The notes under the pieces: generated by a model | Database searches by the model: none | What the model saw: only the letters and a program-made list of their open reading frames with translations | What the model was told of the DNA's origin: nothing | Translations under genes and position numbers: made by a program | Source of the DNA: Bacteroidales bacterium | Lineage (GTDB): Bacteria; Bacteroidota; Bacteroidia; Bacteroidales; Lentimicrobiaceae | Direction of reading: 5' to 3' | Length of the DNA stretch: 64,000 nt | NCBI GenBank assembly: GCA_016705005.1 | Contig: JADIZB010000019.1 | Span: forward strand, 83,787-147,786 | Part shown: positions 36,144 to 45,719 of the stretch, piece by piece | Numbering within the stretch: position 1 is the stretch's first letter | How the letters are laid out: each line of letters opens with the position of its first letter

Positions 36144-38384
36144 ATGAAAACACGTATTACACTGTTTGTTGCATTGATTGTCCTTGTTATAAATGTCCTA
36201 TCGGGGTGTAAGAAAGATGAGGAAGAAACTCAGCCCAAAGATTTTGAATACTCTGAAGACCTGATGGTAATTGATAGTACAGAACTTAATACAATCACCT
36301 CTTTAAATGATCAGGGAACTATCATCCTGCCTTCAGGAACAACACTTGCCGGTAAACTTCAGGTTGGTTCTGTCATCGCAGGAGGTATCTCCGGTACCAC
36401 ACCATATGGCTTTCTGAAGAAAGTAACCGGCATTAACAGCGATGGGACCAATACAACTGTTAGCACAGAGAATGCAACCTTTGAAGATGCGTTTATAAAT
36501 GCCAGCGTCAACTTCTCGAAGCAATTATCTATGAGCGATATTTCAGGTTCCAATAATTTCAAAAAGGGAATAAGTTTTAAAAGCAGCAATGGAGAAGGCT
36601 TTTTTATTGAAGCAGAAGATGTGGTTCTATGGGATGACGATGGGAATCCTTCAACAACAGGAGATCAGATCAAGGCTAATGGTAGCTTTTTTATGGATCC
36701 GACTGTAAACTTTGATTTTGATGTAAGGAACAGAAGACTTGAGGAAGTCTACTTTTCTTTGCAAAATGTTCAGACAACAGAATTAACAGTTTTTGTCGGA
36801 CGTGAAATACTCTCCCGGGAAACGGAATATTCACTTGCCAGAATCACCATGAATCCTATTTACATTCAGGCCGGATTAGTCCCCATTGTAGTTGTTCCGG
36901 TTCTTGAAATAACTGTCGGAGCAAAAGTTGAAGTCAATGTAAGGGTACAAACAGAAATTGCACAATCATCAACCCTGGAATATGGAGTTCAGTATCAAAA
37001 CGGCACATGGGAACCCATCAGCCATGCAGAAACTTCTTTTACAAGTGAGCCACCGCAGCTTTCCGCCAGTGTCGAAGTTAAAGGATATTTTGGACCTCAG
37101 TTTAATCTGCTGCTTTACGGAATTGCAGGACCGTACACCGATGCAAATGCATTTCTGAAACTGGAAGCCGATGTTTTTGACACACCCTGGTGGACATTGT
37201 ATGGGGGAGGCGAAGTTGGCGTAGGTGTTCAGGTTGATTTTCTGGGGAAAACCATTGCCGATTTTTATCTGCCCAATGTGCTGAACTACCAGCAGATTAT
37301 TGCGCAGGCAAATGGCGGAACGGAAGGAACGATAAAAGGAAGCGTAAAGGATGCATTGACTCTGAATGGATTGGCCGGAGTTGGTGTTAAAGTAAAAAAA
37401 GACAATCAGTATTCAGGTTTGACCGAATCAGATGGTGATGGGCAATTCAACGTCGCTTCGCCCGTGGGTGAAAACATTGTTGTGGAATTTACCAAGGCAG
37501 GCTATTTGCCGGTGATTTATCAGAATGTTTCAGTCTCGGTGAATGAAGACACCTACCTTGAGCCGGTGCTTCAGATTGATGATGCGCATAGCGGTAACGG
37601 AAGCATCAGTGGCAGTATTTATAATGCTCTTGACGGTACAGGAATCTCCGGCTGCACCCTGAATCTTCGCTCCGGAATAAACGCAACGGAAGGCTTCATC
37701 GTAGCAACAGGTTTGACTGAAACTAACGGTTCATATTCAATCCAGGGGTTGCCTGCCGGGCACTACACCATTCAGGCACAGCGTCAGGGGTTTACCGAAA
37801 GCTTCTTTACTGTTGTCTGCATTGGGGGACAAAACCAGGGAAATCAGAACGGAACCATGACCCCTGTGCTGAATGAAGATGAAATCAGAGTTATTCTTAC
37901 CTGGGGTGAAACTCCCGATGATCTCGATTCCCACCTCACAGGCCCCATGGATGGCGGAAACAGATTTCATATTTACTACAACTCCAAAATATATTATCAA
38001 AACGGCATTATGAATGCTGCCCTCGATTATGATGACACGAATTCTTTTGGTCCGGAAACTGTTTCAATATATGAAACGTCGCAGGGCACCTACAGGTACA
38101 GTGTTCATGACTATACCAACAGAAGTTCAGGATACAGCCAGGCTTTATCAAATTCGTCGGCACAGGTCAGGGTATATCAGGGGAGCACAATGATCGCCGG
38201 TTATAATGTCCCGTCGAACACTGAAGGTACTTTATGGACAGTGTTCGAAATGACGAACGGTCAGATTGTTCCTGTGAACTCAATGACCTATGAAGCATCC
38301 CCTGGCGCTGTTACAGGACCCAATGTTTCAACCGATGCGTGGCTTATAAAAAATCTGCCCCTGAAAAAAGGCAGCAGTAAATAA
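36144..38384 (+). CDS. Large lipoprotein with carboxypeptidase-regulatory and DUF2135 domains
   Basis: 746 residues. The lipoprotein signal (VINVLSGC followed by KKDEEET) has a surface-export type start. After a ~370-residue beta-rich region come two carboxypeptidase-regulatory-like repeats (GSVKDALTLNGLAGVGVKVK and GSIYNALDGTGISGCTLNLR). A DUF2135-like C-terminal domain follows (VILTWGETPDDLDSHLTGP ... GTYRYSVHDYTN). DUF2135 is known from surface proteins, often near von Willebrand factor modules. It precedes the sigma factor operon and has its own copy of the shared promoter. Confidence 0.85.
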   Translation: MKTRITLFVALIVLVINVLSGCKKDEEETQPKDFEYSEDLMVIDSTELNTITSLNDQGTIILPSGTTLAGKLQVGSVIAGGISGTTPYGFLKKVTGINSDGTNTTVSTENATFEDAFINASVNFSKQLSMSDISGSNNFKKGISFKSSNGEGFFIEAEDVVLWDDDGNPSTTGDQIKANGSFFMDPTVNFDFDVRNRRLEEVYFSLQNVQTTELTVFVGREILSRETEYSLARITMNPIYIQAGLVPIVVVPVLEITVGAKVEVNVRVQTEIAQSSTLEYGVQYQNGTWEPISHAETSFTSEPPQLSASVEVKGYFGPQFNLLLYGIAGPYTDANAFLKLEADVFDTPWWTLYGGGEVGVGVQVDFLGKTIADFYLPNVLNYQQIIAQANGGTEGTIKGSVKDALTLNGLAGVGVKVKKDNQYSGLTESDGDGQFNVASPVGENIVVEFTKAGYLPVIYQNVSVSVNEDTYLEPVLQIDDAHSGNGSISGSIYNALDGTGISGCTLNLRSGINATEGFIVATGLTETNGSYSIQGLPAGHYTIQAQRQGFTESFFTVVCIGGQNQGNQNGTMTPVLNEDEIRVILTWGETPDDLDSHLTGPMDGGNRFHIYYNSKIYYQNGIMNAALDYDDTNSFGPETVSIYETSQGTYRYSVHDYTNRSSGYSQALSNSSAQVRVYQGSTMIAGYNVPSNTEGTLWTVFEMTNGQIVPVNSMTYEASPGAVTGPNVSTDAWLIKNLPLKKGSSK

Positions 38385-38424
38385 CCAGGCGTATTTGTTT
38401 GCTTAATGATGCTTTTTGAATCCC

Positions 38425-38462
38425 ATGCAGGATGCTGTTGCTGGCATCCTGCATTCTTTTTC
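38425..38462 (+). terminator. Rho-independent terminator
   Basis: ATGCAGGATGC (38425-38435) pairs exactly with GCATCCTGCAT (38444-38454) over an 8-base loop, followed by TCTTTTTC. Confidence 0.9.
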
Positions 38463-38589
38463 TGAGAATTCAAATCAAATCAATCACATATCAGTCAAGA
38501 ATAATTTTAAGTATATTCGTACAACCATTATGAATAGGCCGCTTTCTCACTGAATCAGCCATTGAAAAGAAAAATAGAGATTACTGAAT

Positions 38590-39255
38590 ATGCCAATGGA
38601 AGAAAATAAAAAACGATCCTTGTCACATTTATCCATTTTAGGGTACAATAAGCAAAAGTACACCGAAAGCGAAATACTGGAAGGTGTCAAAAACAATCAG
38701 GATATTATGTTCAGATACATCTATAAAAGCTACTTCCCGGGGATCAGATCAATGGTCCTTGGTTTTCGGTCGCTTGCACTGGATACTGAGGATATATTTC
38801 AGGATGGACTCATCGCTGCTTCACGCAACGTAGCTCAAGGGAGGTTCAAGGGAGATTGCTCATTCAACACTTATCTTACGGCCATTTGCCGGAATATTTG
38901 CCGGAAGCAACTTGAACGAAATGCCAGAACCGGGTATAACCAACCCATCGGGGAGGTTGTAGATGAATCGGAAGCAGATATTGAAGATCTGATTACCCGG
39001 TTGACCATTCTGAAAGATCGAATGGACGAAAAATGCCGGGAGATCATCGATTTAAGGTTTGGACTGAATGATGGCTTTCAGGATTTGAAGAATAATCCTG
39101 AAAACGGTTCAAACATCAGGTTTGAGGTAATTGCCGATAAGCTGAACATAGAAGCCGACAATGCACGGCAACGTTTCAGGAGGTGTCTTGAAAAGCTGAA
39201 AGAAACAGTATTCACAGATAGCTTCTGGAATGATTTACTGGCAAATGTTAAATAA
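38590..39255 (+). CDS. ECF-like sigma-70 family sigma factor
   Basis: Up to 221 residues. Region 2 is YIYKSYFPGIRSMVLGF followed by DTEDIFQDGLIAASRNVAQG and FNTYLTAICRNICRKQLERN. Region 4 is CREIIDLRFGLNDG then FEVIADKLNIEADNARQRF. The start is uncertain: ATG 38590 gives MPMEENKK, but a promoter-like element lies inside this frame (38621-38649). A transcript from it could start translation no earlier than ATG 38707 (MFRYIYKSYF), still leaving a full region 2. The gene is 9 bases from its anti-sigma factor and heads an operon of exported proteins. Best candidate for the sigma reading TGTCAC-N17-TACTAT. Confidence 0.9.
   Translation: MPMEENKKRSLSHLSILGYNKQKYTESEILEGVKNNQDIMFRYIYKSYFPGIRSMVLGFRSLALDTEDIFQDGLIAASRNVAQGRFKGDCSFNTYLTAICRNICRKQLERNARTGYNQPIGEVVDESEADIEDLITRLTILKDRMDEKCREIIDLRFGLNDGFQDLKNNPENGSNIRFEVIADKLNIEADNARQRFRRCLEKLKETVFTDSFWNDLLANVK
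38621..38649 (+). promoter_or_regulatory. TGTCACATT-N12-GGTACAAT promoter, copy D, at the sigma gene
   Basis: TGTCACATT (38621-38629), 12 bases, GGTACAAT (38642-38649): one base different from the three best copies and with the same spacing. It lies inside the long form of the sigma frame and suggests autoregulation. Confidence 0.6.
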
Positions 39256-39264
39256 TGATGTGCC

Positions 39265-39944
39265 ATGAAAAAGTCAGAAAACGATTTTCAATTGATTGAA
39301 AGATTCCTGGATGGAACCCTGAGTGATCAGGAAAACGCAGATTTTCATGCCAGGGTTGAATCAGATCCTGAATTTGCCAGGCACTCTCAGAGCGCAGATT
39401 ATTACAGGAAACCTACACCGAAGCCACGAAAAGGATTGAACTGAAAAAGCAGGTAAGCTCAGTCATTGCTGATGAAAAGCGTAAGGCTGCATACAGGCAG
39501 AAAGTCTGGCTGGCCGCAGCTTCACTGGTGGTTCTGGCAACCATAGGTTCCTTGCTTATTTATAATGCCCTTAGCCATAAATCAGAAAGTCAATTTGCAA
39601 AGGAACAACCAACCCGGGACCGCGCCATTGAAGGAAAACAGAACAAAATGAACGAGTATGGCAATATGGATGTCGTTGTCAGAAAGGAGTCGGTTGATGA
39701 CTTTTTCCCGGATGAATTCACCCCGCTGAAAGCAAACGATACCATCTGTTTTAAATGGCCTTCGGCCATGAGCCTCCGATATCTGACCATCTATAACAAT
39801 AAAGGTGAGTTGGTAAAAAAAGTAACCATCAAGAAAAAAGTGAAAGAATATGTTCTGCTTCCAGGTGTTCTGAAACCGGGTATATATTACTGGAAATTTA
39901 TGAACGACTCCACCCTGATCCGAATAACCGTCAGCAATCAGTAA
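39265..39944 (+). CDS. Membrane-anchored anti-sigma factor, one frameshift
   Basis: About 227 residues when read through. The N-terminal part (MKKSENDFQLIERFLDGTLS ... FHARVESDPEFA) is an anti-sigma-like cytoplasmic helix region. A missing G near 39381 (CCAGGCAC where CCAGGGCAC is expected) shifts the frame, after which LSERRLLQETYTEATKRIEL then KKQVSSV continues in the second frame. One membrane helix (VWLAAASLVVLATIGSLLIY) and a periplasmic domain follow. It lies next to the sigma gene in the usual sigma/anti-sigma order. A consensus error is likely. Confidence 0.75.
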
Positions 39945-39967
39945 TAGATTCTCAACAACCTGTGACC

Positions 39968-41431
39968 ATGAATACTCTAAATAAATACTTCGGACTGACT
40001 GGTTTATTGATTGGGCTGATACTTGTCCAGTCAACCCCAGCTACCGGACAGGTTGTAGATAGCACATTTCTGAAGGAGTTCAGCTCATTTAACAAGCAGA
40101 TCAATCAGGAATTCGGCATCTTTATCAGTCATAATGATTCTGTTTTTCTGCAGTTTTTACAGGATTCATGGAAGGAATTCGAAGGAAAACAGAACCCTAT
40201 GCCTGTTTCACCCAAGCCTGTGAATCAACCGGTTTTCATTCAGCCTGATGTCAGGGAAAACGGTAATGATTCCATTTATCAGGAAAAAATAAACGATCAG
40301 ATCATTACGCCCAATGAAGAAAATTCAATTCCGGAGAAAGATGCACTGGAAAGCACTTCAACCAGGTCGTTTTCCTATTTCGGCACCAGAATAACACTAC
40401 CTGTCAGTACTGGCAAACTACCGGCATTAAACAGTGTCACCCGCGAGGGCATTTCCGGTTTTTTTACCCAGGCAAGCCGCTGTACCGAACTCGATGAAAT
40501 TGTGCGAAGTCTGAAGGAAAAATCGGGAAAAGTGAAACTGAACGACTGGGGCTTTGCTTCAATGTTATTTCAGGCTTCCGGATCTTTTTATTACAATGTA
40601 AATGAGCAGGTGTTATTTACATGGGTGGGGTTGTTGCACAGTGGATACAATGTTAAAGTCGGCTACAGCAACCGCACAATTTATCTGCTGATCCCCTCCG
40701 ATGTTCAATTATACACGGTCAGTTATACCATTGACAACAAGGAGTACTTTGTACTGGAACCAGGAGTTGTTCCTTCAGCATCGGAAAAAGTCTTCATCCA
40801 CCAGGCCAATTATCCGGGAAATAAAACTGATTTCTCATTTAAACTTACAGAAGCTCCCGAGTTCAACAACCAGGAAGAACCCAGATCATTGTATTCCGGG
40901 AAAACACTCAGCATAAAACTGAATAAAAACCTGCTTTCATTCTATCAGAATTATCCTCCCTGTGACCTTGATGTTTATTTCAACACCCCGGTTTCGGATG
41001 CCGTCCTGGAACAGCTGGATGCCTATTTTCTTCCTGATCTGCAGGGCAAAAATGATACGGAACGGGTTGCCTGGCTGCTTGAATTTATGTATCAGGCCAT
41101 CCGGTACAAAACCGATCGCGTACAGTTTGGAAAGGAGAGGTATCTTTTCCCCGACGAAACCCTTTTTTTCCCCGCAGCTGACTGCGAAGACCGATCCGTT
41201 CTTTTTGCGAGACTGGTTAAGAGATACACAAAGCTGGAAGCCATCGGGCTGAGTTATCCGATGCATGTTTCCGTTGCTGTAAATCTCCCTGAATGCCAGG
41301 GAGAAGACTTTATTATGTTTAGGAGCAAACGGTTTTACCATTGCGATCCGACCTATCTTGGCGCTGGATGCGGAATGGCGATGAAGGCTGTCAAAAATCT
41401 CATTCCTGTGGTTGTTTACCAGAACTTCTGA
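39968..41431 (+). CDS. Exported transglutaminase-like protein
   Basis: 487 residues from the ATG at 39968; a GTG two codons earlier is possible. A signal peptide ends TPATGQ. The C-terminal ~100 residues match the transglutaminase-like Cys-His-Asp fold: AADCEDRSVLF (Cys near 406), SYPMHVSVAV (His near 433) and FYHCDPTYLG (Asp near 461). Such domains cut or cross-link proteins; the N-terminal two thirds are unrecognised. Third gene of the sigma operon, 23 bases after the anti-sigma gene. Confidence 0.8.
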   Translation: MNTLNKYFGLTGLLIGLILVQSTPATGQVVDSTFLKEFSSFNKQINQEFGIFISHNDSVFLQFLQDSWKEFEGKQNPMPVSPKPVNQPVFIQPDVRENGNDSIYQEKINDQIITPNEENSIPEKDALESTSTRSFSYFGTRITLPVSTGKLPALNSVTREGISGFFTQASRCTELDEIVRSLKEKSGKVKLNDWGFASMLFQASGSFYYNVNEQVLFTWVGLLHSGYNVKVGYSNRTIYLLIPSDVQLYTVSYTIDNKEYFVLEPGVVPSASEKVFIHQANYPGNKTDFSFKLTEAPEFNNQEEPRSLYSGKTLSIKLNKNLLSFYQNYPPCDLDVYFNTPVSDAVLEQLDAYFLPDLQGKNDTERVAWLLEFMYQAIRYKTDRVQFGKERYLFPDETLFFPAADCEDRSVLFARLVKRYTKLEAIGLSYPMHVSVAVNLPECQGEDFIMFRSKRFYHCDPTYLGAGCGMAMKAVKNLIPVVVYQNF

Positions 41432-41552
41432 ACTTACGGCTATATTTTTTATCTGTCTGAGTTTGTATAATTTAGATTGATTTCAAATAATTCCTGAATT
41501 ATTGTTTACTTCATATTTAATGTAAATTTAAAGCTGATAAAACTATATACTT

Positions 41553-42444
41553 ATGAAAACAGGATCGATTATTCTACTTGCTGCAATCCTTATTATGAAT
41601 CATCCATTTGCTGAAGCACAAAAACTGGAAATCAAGAAAGTCAGCGGTGAATTCCAGGTGAAGATTGAAAACAACGAAACACAGAACCAGGCAAAAGAAC
41701 GGGCCGAAGAACTGGCCAAACTGAATGCCATTGAAAAGGAATTCGGCACCTATGTGGAGATGCAAACCGGTATGACTGTTGAAGAAGGGAAAGTCAACTA
41801 CAGCATCATGGCCGGTACCCGGATGAAGGCCGACTGGATTGAAACAACAAAAAAAGAGTTTTCCTTTACGGAAGAAAAAACAGGGAAATCAAGTGAGAAG
41901 ATCATCTATGTAAAATGCACAATTGAAGGAACTGCCCGTGAGATCAGATCAAAGGCCAAAATTGAAACCCTTTCTCTGAGATGTCCGCAAAAAGGTTGTT
42001 TTGCCGAAGCCTTCAAAAACAATCAGCAGCTATATCTGTATTTCAAAGCGCCGGTTGATGGTTATCTTTCCATCTATATAGATGACGGGGTGGTTACCCA
42101 GCGCCTGTTGCCTTACGAAAAAATGATCAATGAAAGCTTCATCCGCATTAAAGGAGACAAAGAATATGTATTCTTCGAAAATAAAAAGAACCTTAACTCA
42201 ACAGAAATCCTGGATGAAGTTTACCTTACTACTGAAAAATAGGAAGAGTACAACAACATCTTCGTGGTTTTTTCAGAGGCCCTATGTAAAACCAAACCTT
42301 GAAGCCAGCAAGCCTGCCGGTGATGACACCTTTCTGCCCAAATCTCTTACTTCCGATGATTTTCAGGAATGGCTCGCTTCGTGCCGTGCAACGTCACCCT
42401 CATTTCAGGATAGAAAAATCAGAATCAGGATCAGCAAAAAATAG
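41553..42444 (+). CDS. Exported DUF4384-like protein, interrupted near the end
   Basis: Signal peptide MKTGSIILLAAILIMNHPFAEA, a charged helical/beta region, then LYLYFKAPVDGYLSIYIDDG with VTQRLLPYEKM, the pattern of DUF4384, a domain often found beside bacterial caspase-like proteins. The first frame stops at a TAG (42240-42242). Translation past it reads EEYNNIFVVFSEALCK and then, after one extra A in an A run near 42293, PNLEASKPAGDDTFLPKSLT to the stop at 42444. So the gene probably extended to 42444; the TAG may come from CAG. It is five bases upstream of a caspase gene. Confidence 0.75.
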
Positions 42445-42449
42445 GTATT

Positions 42450-44225
42450 ATGAAACGATACATTTGTTTTTTAGTAGTGGGGTGCTTTGCGTTTCTCCCG
42501 GTTAAATCATTTTCACAAAAGGTAATATCGGGCCACAGCCAGGCTCAGAAAGTAACCATTAAGCCTGAGTATAAGCGGGAGTTACCGCCCAATCTGTTTG
42601 TGAACCTTTCTTTCGAAGACGATAACAGAAACGGCATCCTCGAGGCCAGCGAAAAGGCCAGGCTGAACCTGTCCATCACAAACAAGGGAAAGGGACCTGC
42701 CCAGGGATTGAAAATTACGGTTAAAGACAATATTACTGATAACGACCTCACCATACGCGATGGCCAGGAAATCGCATTTATTTATCCCGATAAATCAGCA
42801 ACGGTTACCGTTGAACTCTCAGCCGGAATGTGGATAAAATCAGCCGAGCACAAACTGCAGATTGATGTAAAGGAACATTTCGGATACGATATGGATCCGG
42901 CAATCCTGATGATGAGTACCCTGCAGTTTCAGGAACCGAAGCTGGTGTTCTCGGGTTATGAGATTTTCGATATCGGGGAAGGTACCTCTGCCCTCGTGGA
43001 AGATGGAAAAATACAAGCCGGGGAACTGGTCAAGGTAAAACTGTATGTTCAGAATATCGGACAAAATGTTTCACCGGCCTCAAAATACAGCATTGTCACC
43101 AAAGACCAGAATGTTTACTTAACCGGATCTGTCGGTGACCTCGGAGACATTGGGATCGGGGAGGTAAAGGAGATCTGGTTTACACTCAGCCCGAACAAAC
43201 GCATTTCAAGTGCAGGAGATTTACCCATTAATCTCGCCATTTCCAACACCTTTAAAAGAGGTGAACTTAAGGACCAGAAACTCCCTCTTGCCCTAAATAG
43301 CCGGGCACCGGAGGCCAATATTGTTAAAGTTGAAGCCGATATCGAAAGGCTGAAGGCCCAGGTTGCCCGCTTTGAATTCAAATCGGACAGAATTACGGCA
43401 AATACTGCCCGTGTGATGGATATCACTCAGGCCCCGCCCTCCTCAACAAAGCGTACCGATGCGGTTGGCATTGTAATCGGCATTGAAGCCTACGATTACT
43501 TTGCCCCAGCCCCCTATGCAGCGAGTGACGCCGATGTGATGAAAAACTATTTCAGGAATACCCTCGGCATCGAAAAAGTGTACGACTTCACCAATAAGAA
43601 AGTGACCGGTAACTTCTTCGACAACAATTTCAATCCCACCTACGGAGAATTGCAAAAAGCCGTAAAAAAAGGAGAGACAGAAGTTTTTGTATTTTACTCG
43701 GGTCATGGTATACCCTCAGCCGCCGGCGATCGGGTGTACCTCTTGCCCAGTGATGGTCGTCTCGAAGCCATCGAAAGACAGGGGTACGACCTGAATACCC
43801 TGTACAACAACCTGGAAGCCCTACAGGCAAAAAGCGTTACGGTATTTCTTGATGCCTGTTTCAGCGGGGTATCCCGCTCTACCGAAACCAGTGAAGCACG
43901 AAACCTGATCGCTGCCAAAGGGGCGCTGGTGCGGCCGGTGGTAGCTCAACCCTGGCTGAATGACCCCGGCTTTACGGTTTTCTCATCCTCGGATTTCGAT
44001 CAGACTTCGTTGGGTTTCGATGCTTCGGGGACCGGACTTTTTACCTATTTTCTGGCTGCAGGGCTGCAGGGAAAAGCCGATGCCAACGGAGATAAAAAAA
44101 TTACTGCCGGGGAACTGAGCGACTACATCAACCTGAATGTTTCGGAAACCTCAGTTAAGATCAGGGGACTGCAATCTCCGCGGTTTAACGGAAACCGTGA
44201 AACGGTATTGGTGAGGTTTCAATAA
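42450..44225 (+). CDS. Exported caspase-family (C14) peptidase 2
   Basis: 591 residues with signal peptide ending KSFSQ. Two CARDB-like beta domains (FEDDNRNGILEASEKARLNL and IFDIGEGTSALVEDGKIQAG, each of the DxNxNGxxExxE type) lead into a coiled segment and the caspase domain. The domain has VGIVIGIEAYDYF, the catalytic His near residue 418 in FYSGHGIP, and the catalytic Cys near 469 in FLDACFSGVSR. Intact and in the sigma operon, so it may be the operon's main effector. The layout matches the broken gene at 60.9 kb. Confidence 0.9.
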   Translation: MKRYICFLVVGCFAFLPVKSFSQKVISGHSQAQKVTIKPEYKRELPPNLFVNLSFEDDNRNGILEASEKARLNLSITNKGKGPAQGLKITVKDNITDNDLTIRDGQEIAFIYPDKSATVTVELSAGMWIKSAEHKLQIDVKEHFGYDMDPAILMMSTLQFQEPKLVFSGYEIFDIGEGTSALVEDGKIQAGELVKVKLYVQNIGQNVSPASKYSIVTKDQNVYLTGSVGDLGDIGIGEVKEIWFTLSPNKRISSAGDLPINLAISNTFKRGELKDQKLPLALNSRAPEANIVKVEADIERLKAQVARFEFKSDRITANTARVMDITQAPPSSTKRTDAVGIVIGIEAYDYFAPAPYAASDADVMKNYFRNTLGIEKVYDFTNKKVTGNFFDNNFNPTYGELQKAVKKGETEVFVFYSGHGIPSAAGDRVYLLPSDGRLEAIERQGYDLNTLYNNLEALQAKSVTVFLDACFSGVSRSTETSEARNLIAAKGALVRPVVAQPWLNDPGFTVFSSSDFDQTSLGFDASGTGLFTYFLAAGLQGKADANGDKKITAGELSDYINLNVSETSVKIRGLQSPRFNGNRETVLVRFQ

Positions 44226-44235
44226 CTAATGTCAA

Positions 44236-44616
44236 ATGGAATCCAGGGAGATCAACCGGTTAACAGAGCAGGTTATTGGGTGTGCCATTGAGGTACACAA
44301 ACAGCTCGGGCCCGGTTTGCTTGAGTCGGCCTATGAAACCTGCCTGGAGCATGAACTGAGACTGACAGGGCTGAACGTTCAACGGCAGGTAGCGGTTCCG
44401 GTGGTGTACAGGGAGATCAAACTGGATTGCGGTTACCGGATTGATCTGCCGGTGGAAAACACGGTGCTGGTTGAACTGAAAATAGTGGATGAGTTCGCCC
44501 CGGTTCATGAAGCGCAGGTGCTGACCTACATGAAATTCGCGCACAAGGAGATCGGGTTGCTGATCAACTTTAATGTGACACTGCTTAAGCATGGCATACG
44601 AAGATTTAGACTTTAA
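44236..44616 (+). CDS. GxxExxY-family protein
   Basis: 126 residues with the name-giving motif GPGLLESAYETCLEHEL near residue 25, then YRIDLPVENTVLVELKIVDE, which carries the D...ExK residues of a PD-(D/E)XK nuclease-like fold. Function unproven; very common in environmental Bacteroidota and often near short hairpin repeats, as here. It follows the caspase gene by 10 bases and may be an insertion-associated passenger. Confidence 0.9.
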   Translation: MESREINRLTEQVIGCAIEVHKQLGPGLLESAYETCLEHELRLTGLNVQRQVAVPVVYREIKLDCGYRIDLPVENTVLVELKIVDEFAPVHEAQVLTYMKFAHKEIGLLINFNVTLLKHGIRRFRL

Positions 44617-44639
44617 CTCAATGGCAATGTGGCGCCTTC

Positions 44640-44815
44640 AGACAAAAAGTTACACAGAGTTACACTGAGGTATCACAGAGTAACACAGAGAAAACCTAAA
44701 GTAACTTCTCTGAAATAAATATAGCCATATATTGCCATAAAGGGCAAAGTAAATTAGATACAAAAGAAACTCAGTGAACCTCTGTGCCTTCTCTGTGTCT
44801 CTCTGTGTAATAAAG
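44640..44815. repeat. CACAGAG / CTCTGTG inverted intergenic repeats
   Basis: The left side repeats TTACACAGAG and CACAGAGTAACACAGAG; the right side carries the complement (CCTCTGTGCCTTCTCTGTG, CTCTCTGTGTAA). The arms are about 90 bases apart with an AT-rich middle. This is a common dispersed pattern next to GxxExxY genes. Confidence 0.65.
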
Positions 44816-44861
44816 AAGTGTACTATTTAAACACATTCCGAATTCAAAAAACAATGCTAAT

Positions 44862-45704
44862 ATGAAACACATTTACCACTTATTACCGGTTCTTCTAATC
44901 CTGTTATCAACTCAACTTTTTGCCCAGCGCATTGAGGATGTTCAATTTACAGCGGTTGGTAACAATATTGAGGTTTATTACAAAGTGGCCGGTTTAAAAT
45001 TTAACCAAACCCTTACCACCAGCATTTACGCCAGTACCGACGGCGGGGTAAGCTTTCAGGGGCCGCTTAACTATGTTACCGGCGAATTTGGGCCTGGTAT
45101 GTTGAACGGTCAACACATGGTGACCTGGGAAGCCACCAAAGAAATCCCCCTCGACAACATCACCCTGTGTTTTGATGTAAGGGCGAAATTGTAGAGACCC
45201 CGTGAAAAAAGATTTCTTTGTTGCGCTCACCGGCAACCAGATCACCCCTTTGGGCCTGAGACTGGGCCTTTTGGGGAAAACCGGATATTATCTTTCCTTT
45301 CAAACAAACACCACCCCCACCTTAAGTGGTTCAGCTACAGCTATAAAGACAATGCCATCACCGATTACAACCGCTTTGCATGGTACGAGTTTACCTCTGA
45401 ACACAAAAAAGCCGCCTGGGCTGCTTTGGGCGGGCTTACCTTTCAAGCAGGCCGTAACTTTTTCATCTATGCCGGCGCAGGTTACGGCAAGTACGAAGTG
45501 CTTTATGAAATAAAGGAATACAGCTACGAAGACGATGCCTTGCTGGGTACCGATTATGGACGTGATGAAACACTTTCGGTGAAAGGCCCCGCCTTAGAAG
45601 CCGGCATTATCCTCCGCACAGGAAAAGTTCTGCTGATGGGCGGCGCCAATGTAATTAACTTCAAAATGCCTGGCTGGAGTGCCGGGATTGGACTTTCATT
45701 TTAA
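44862..45704 (+). CDS. VTGDVG-domain plus beta-barrel protein, frameshifted
   Basis: The first open part (44862-45194) has a signal peptide and one beta-sandwich (FTAVGNNIEVYYKVAGLKF ... YVTGEFGPGMLNG), the same module as at 33070 and 62605. The rest is spread over other frames: KKDFFVALTGNQITPLGLRL in 45202-45513, and AALGGLTFQAGRNFFIYAGA to the end (SAGIGLSF) in 45426-45704, which looks like an outer-membrane barrel. At least two indels (near 45190 and 45340) separate the pieces. One original protein of about 280 residues is the simplest reading. Confidence 0.6.
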
Positions 45705-45719
45705 AGACCAAGCTATTTC

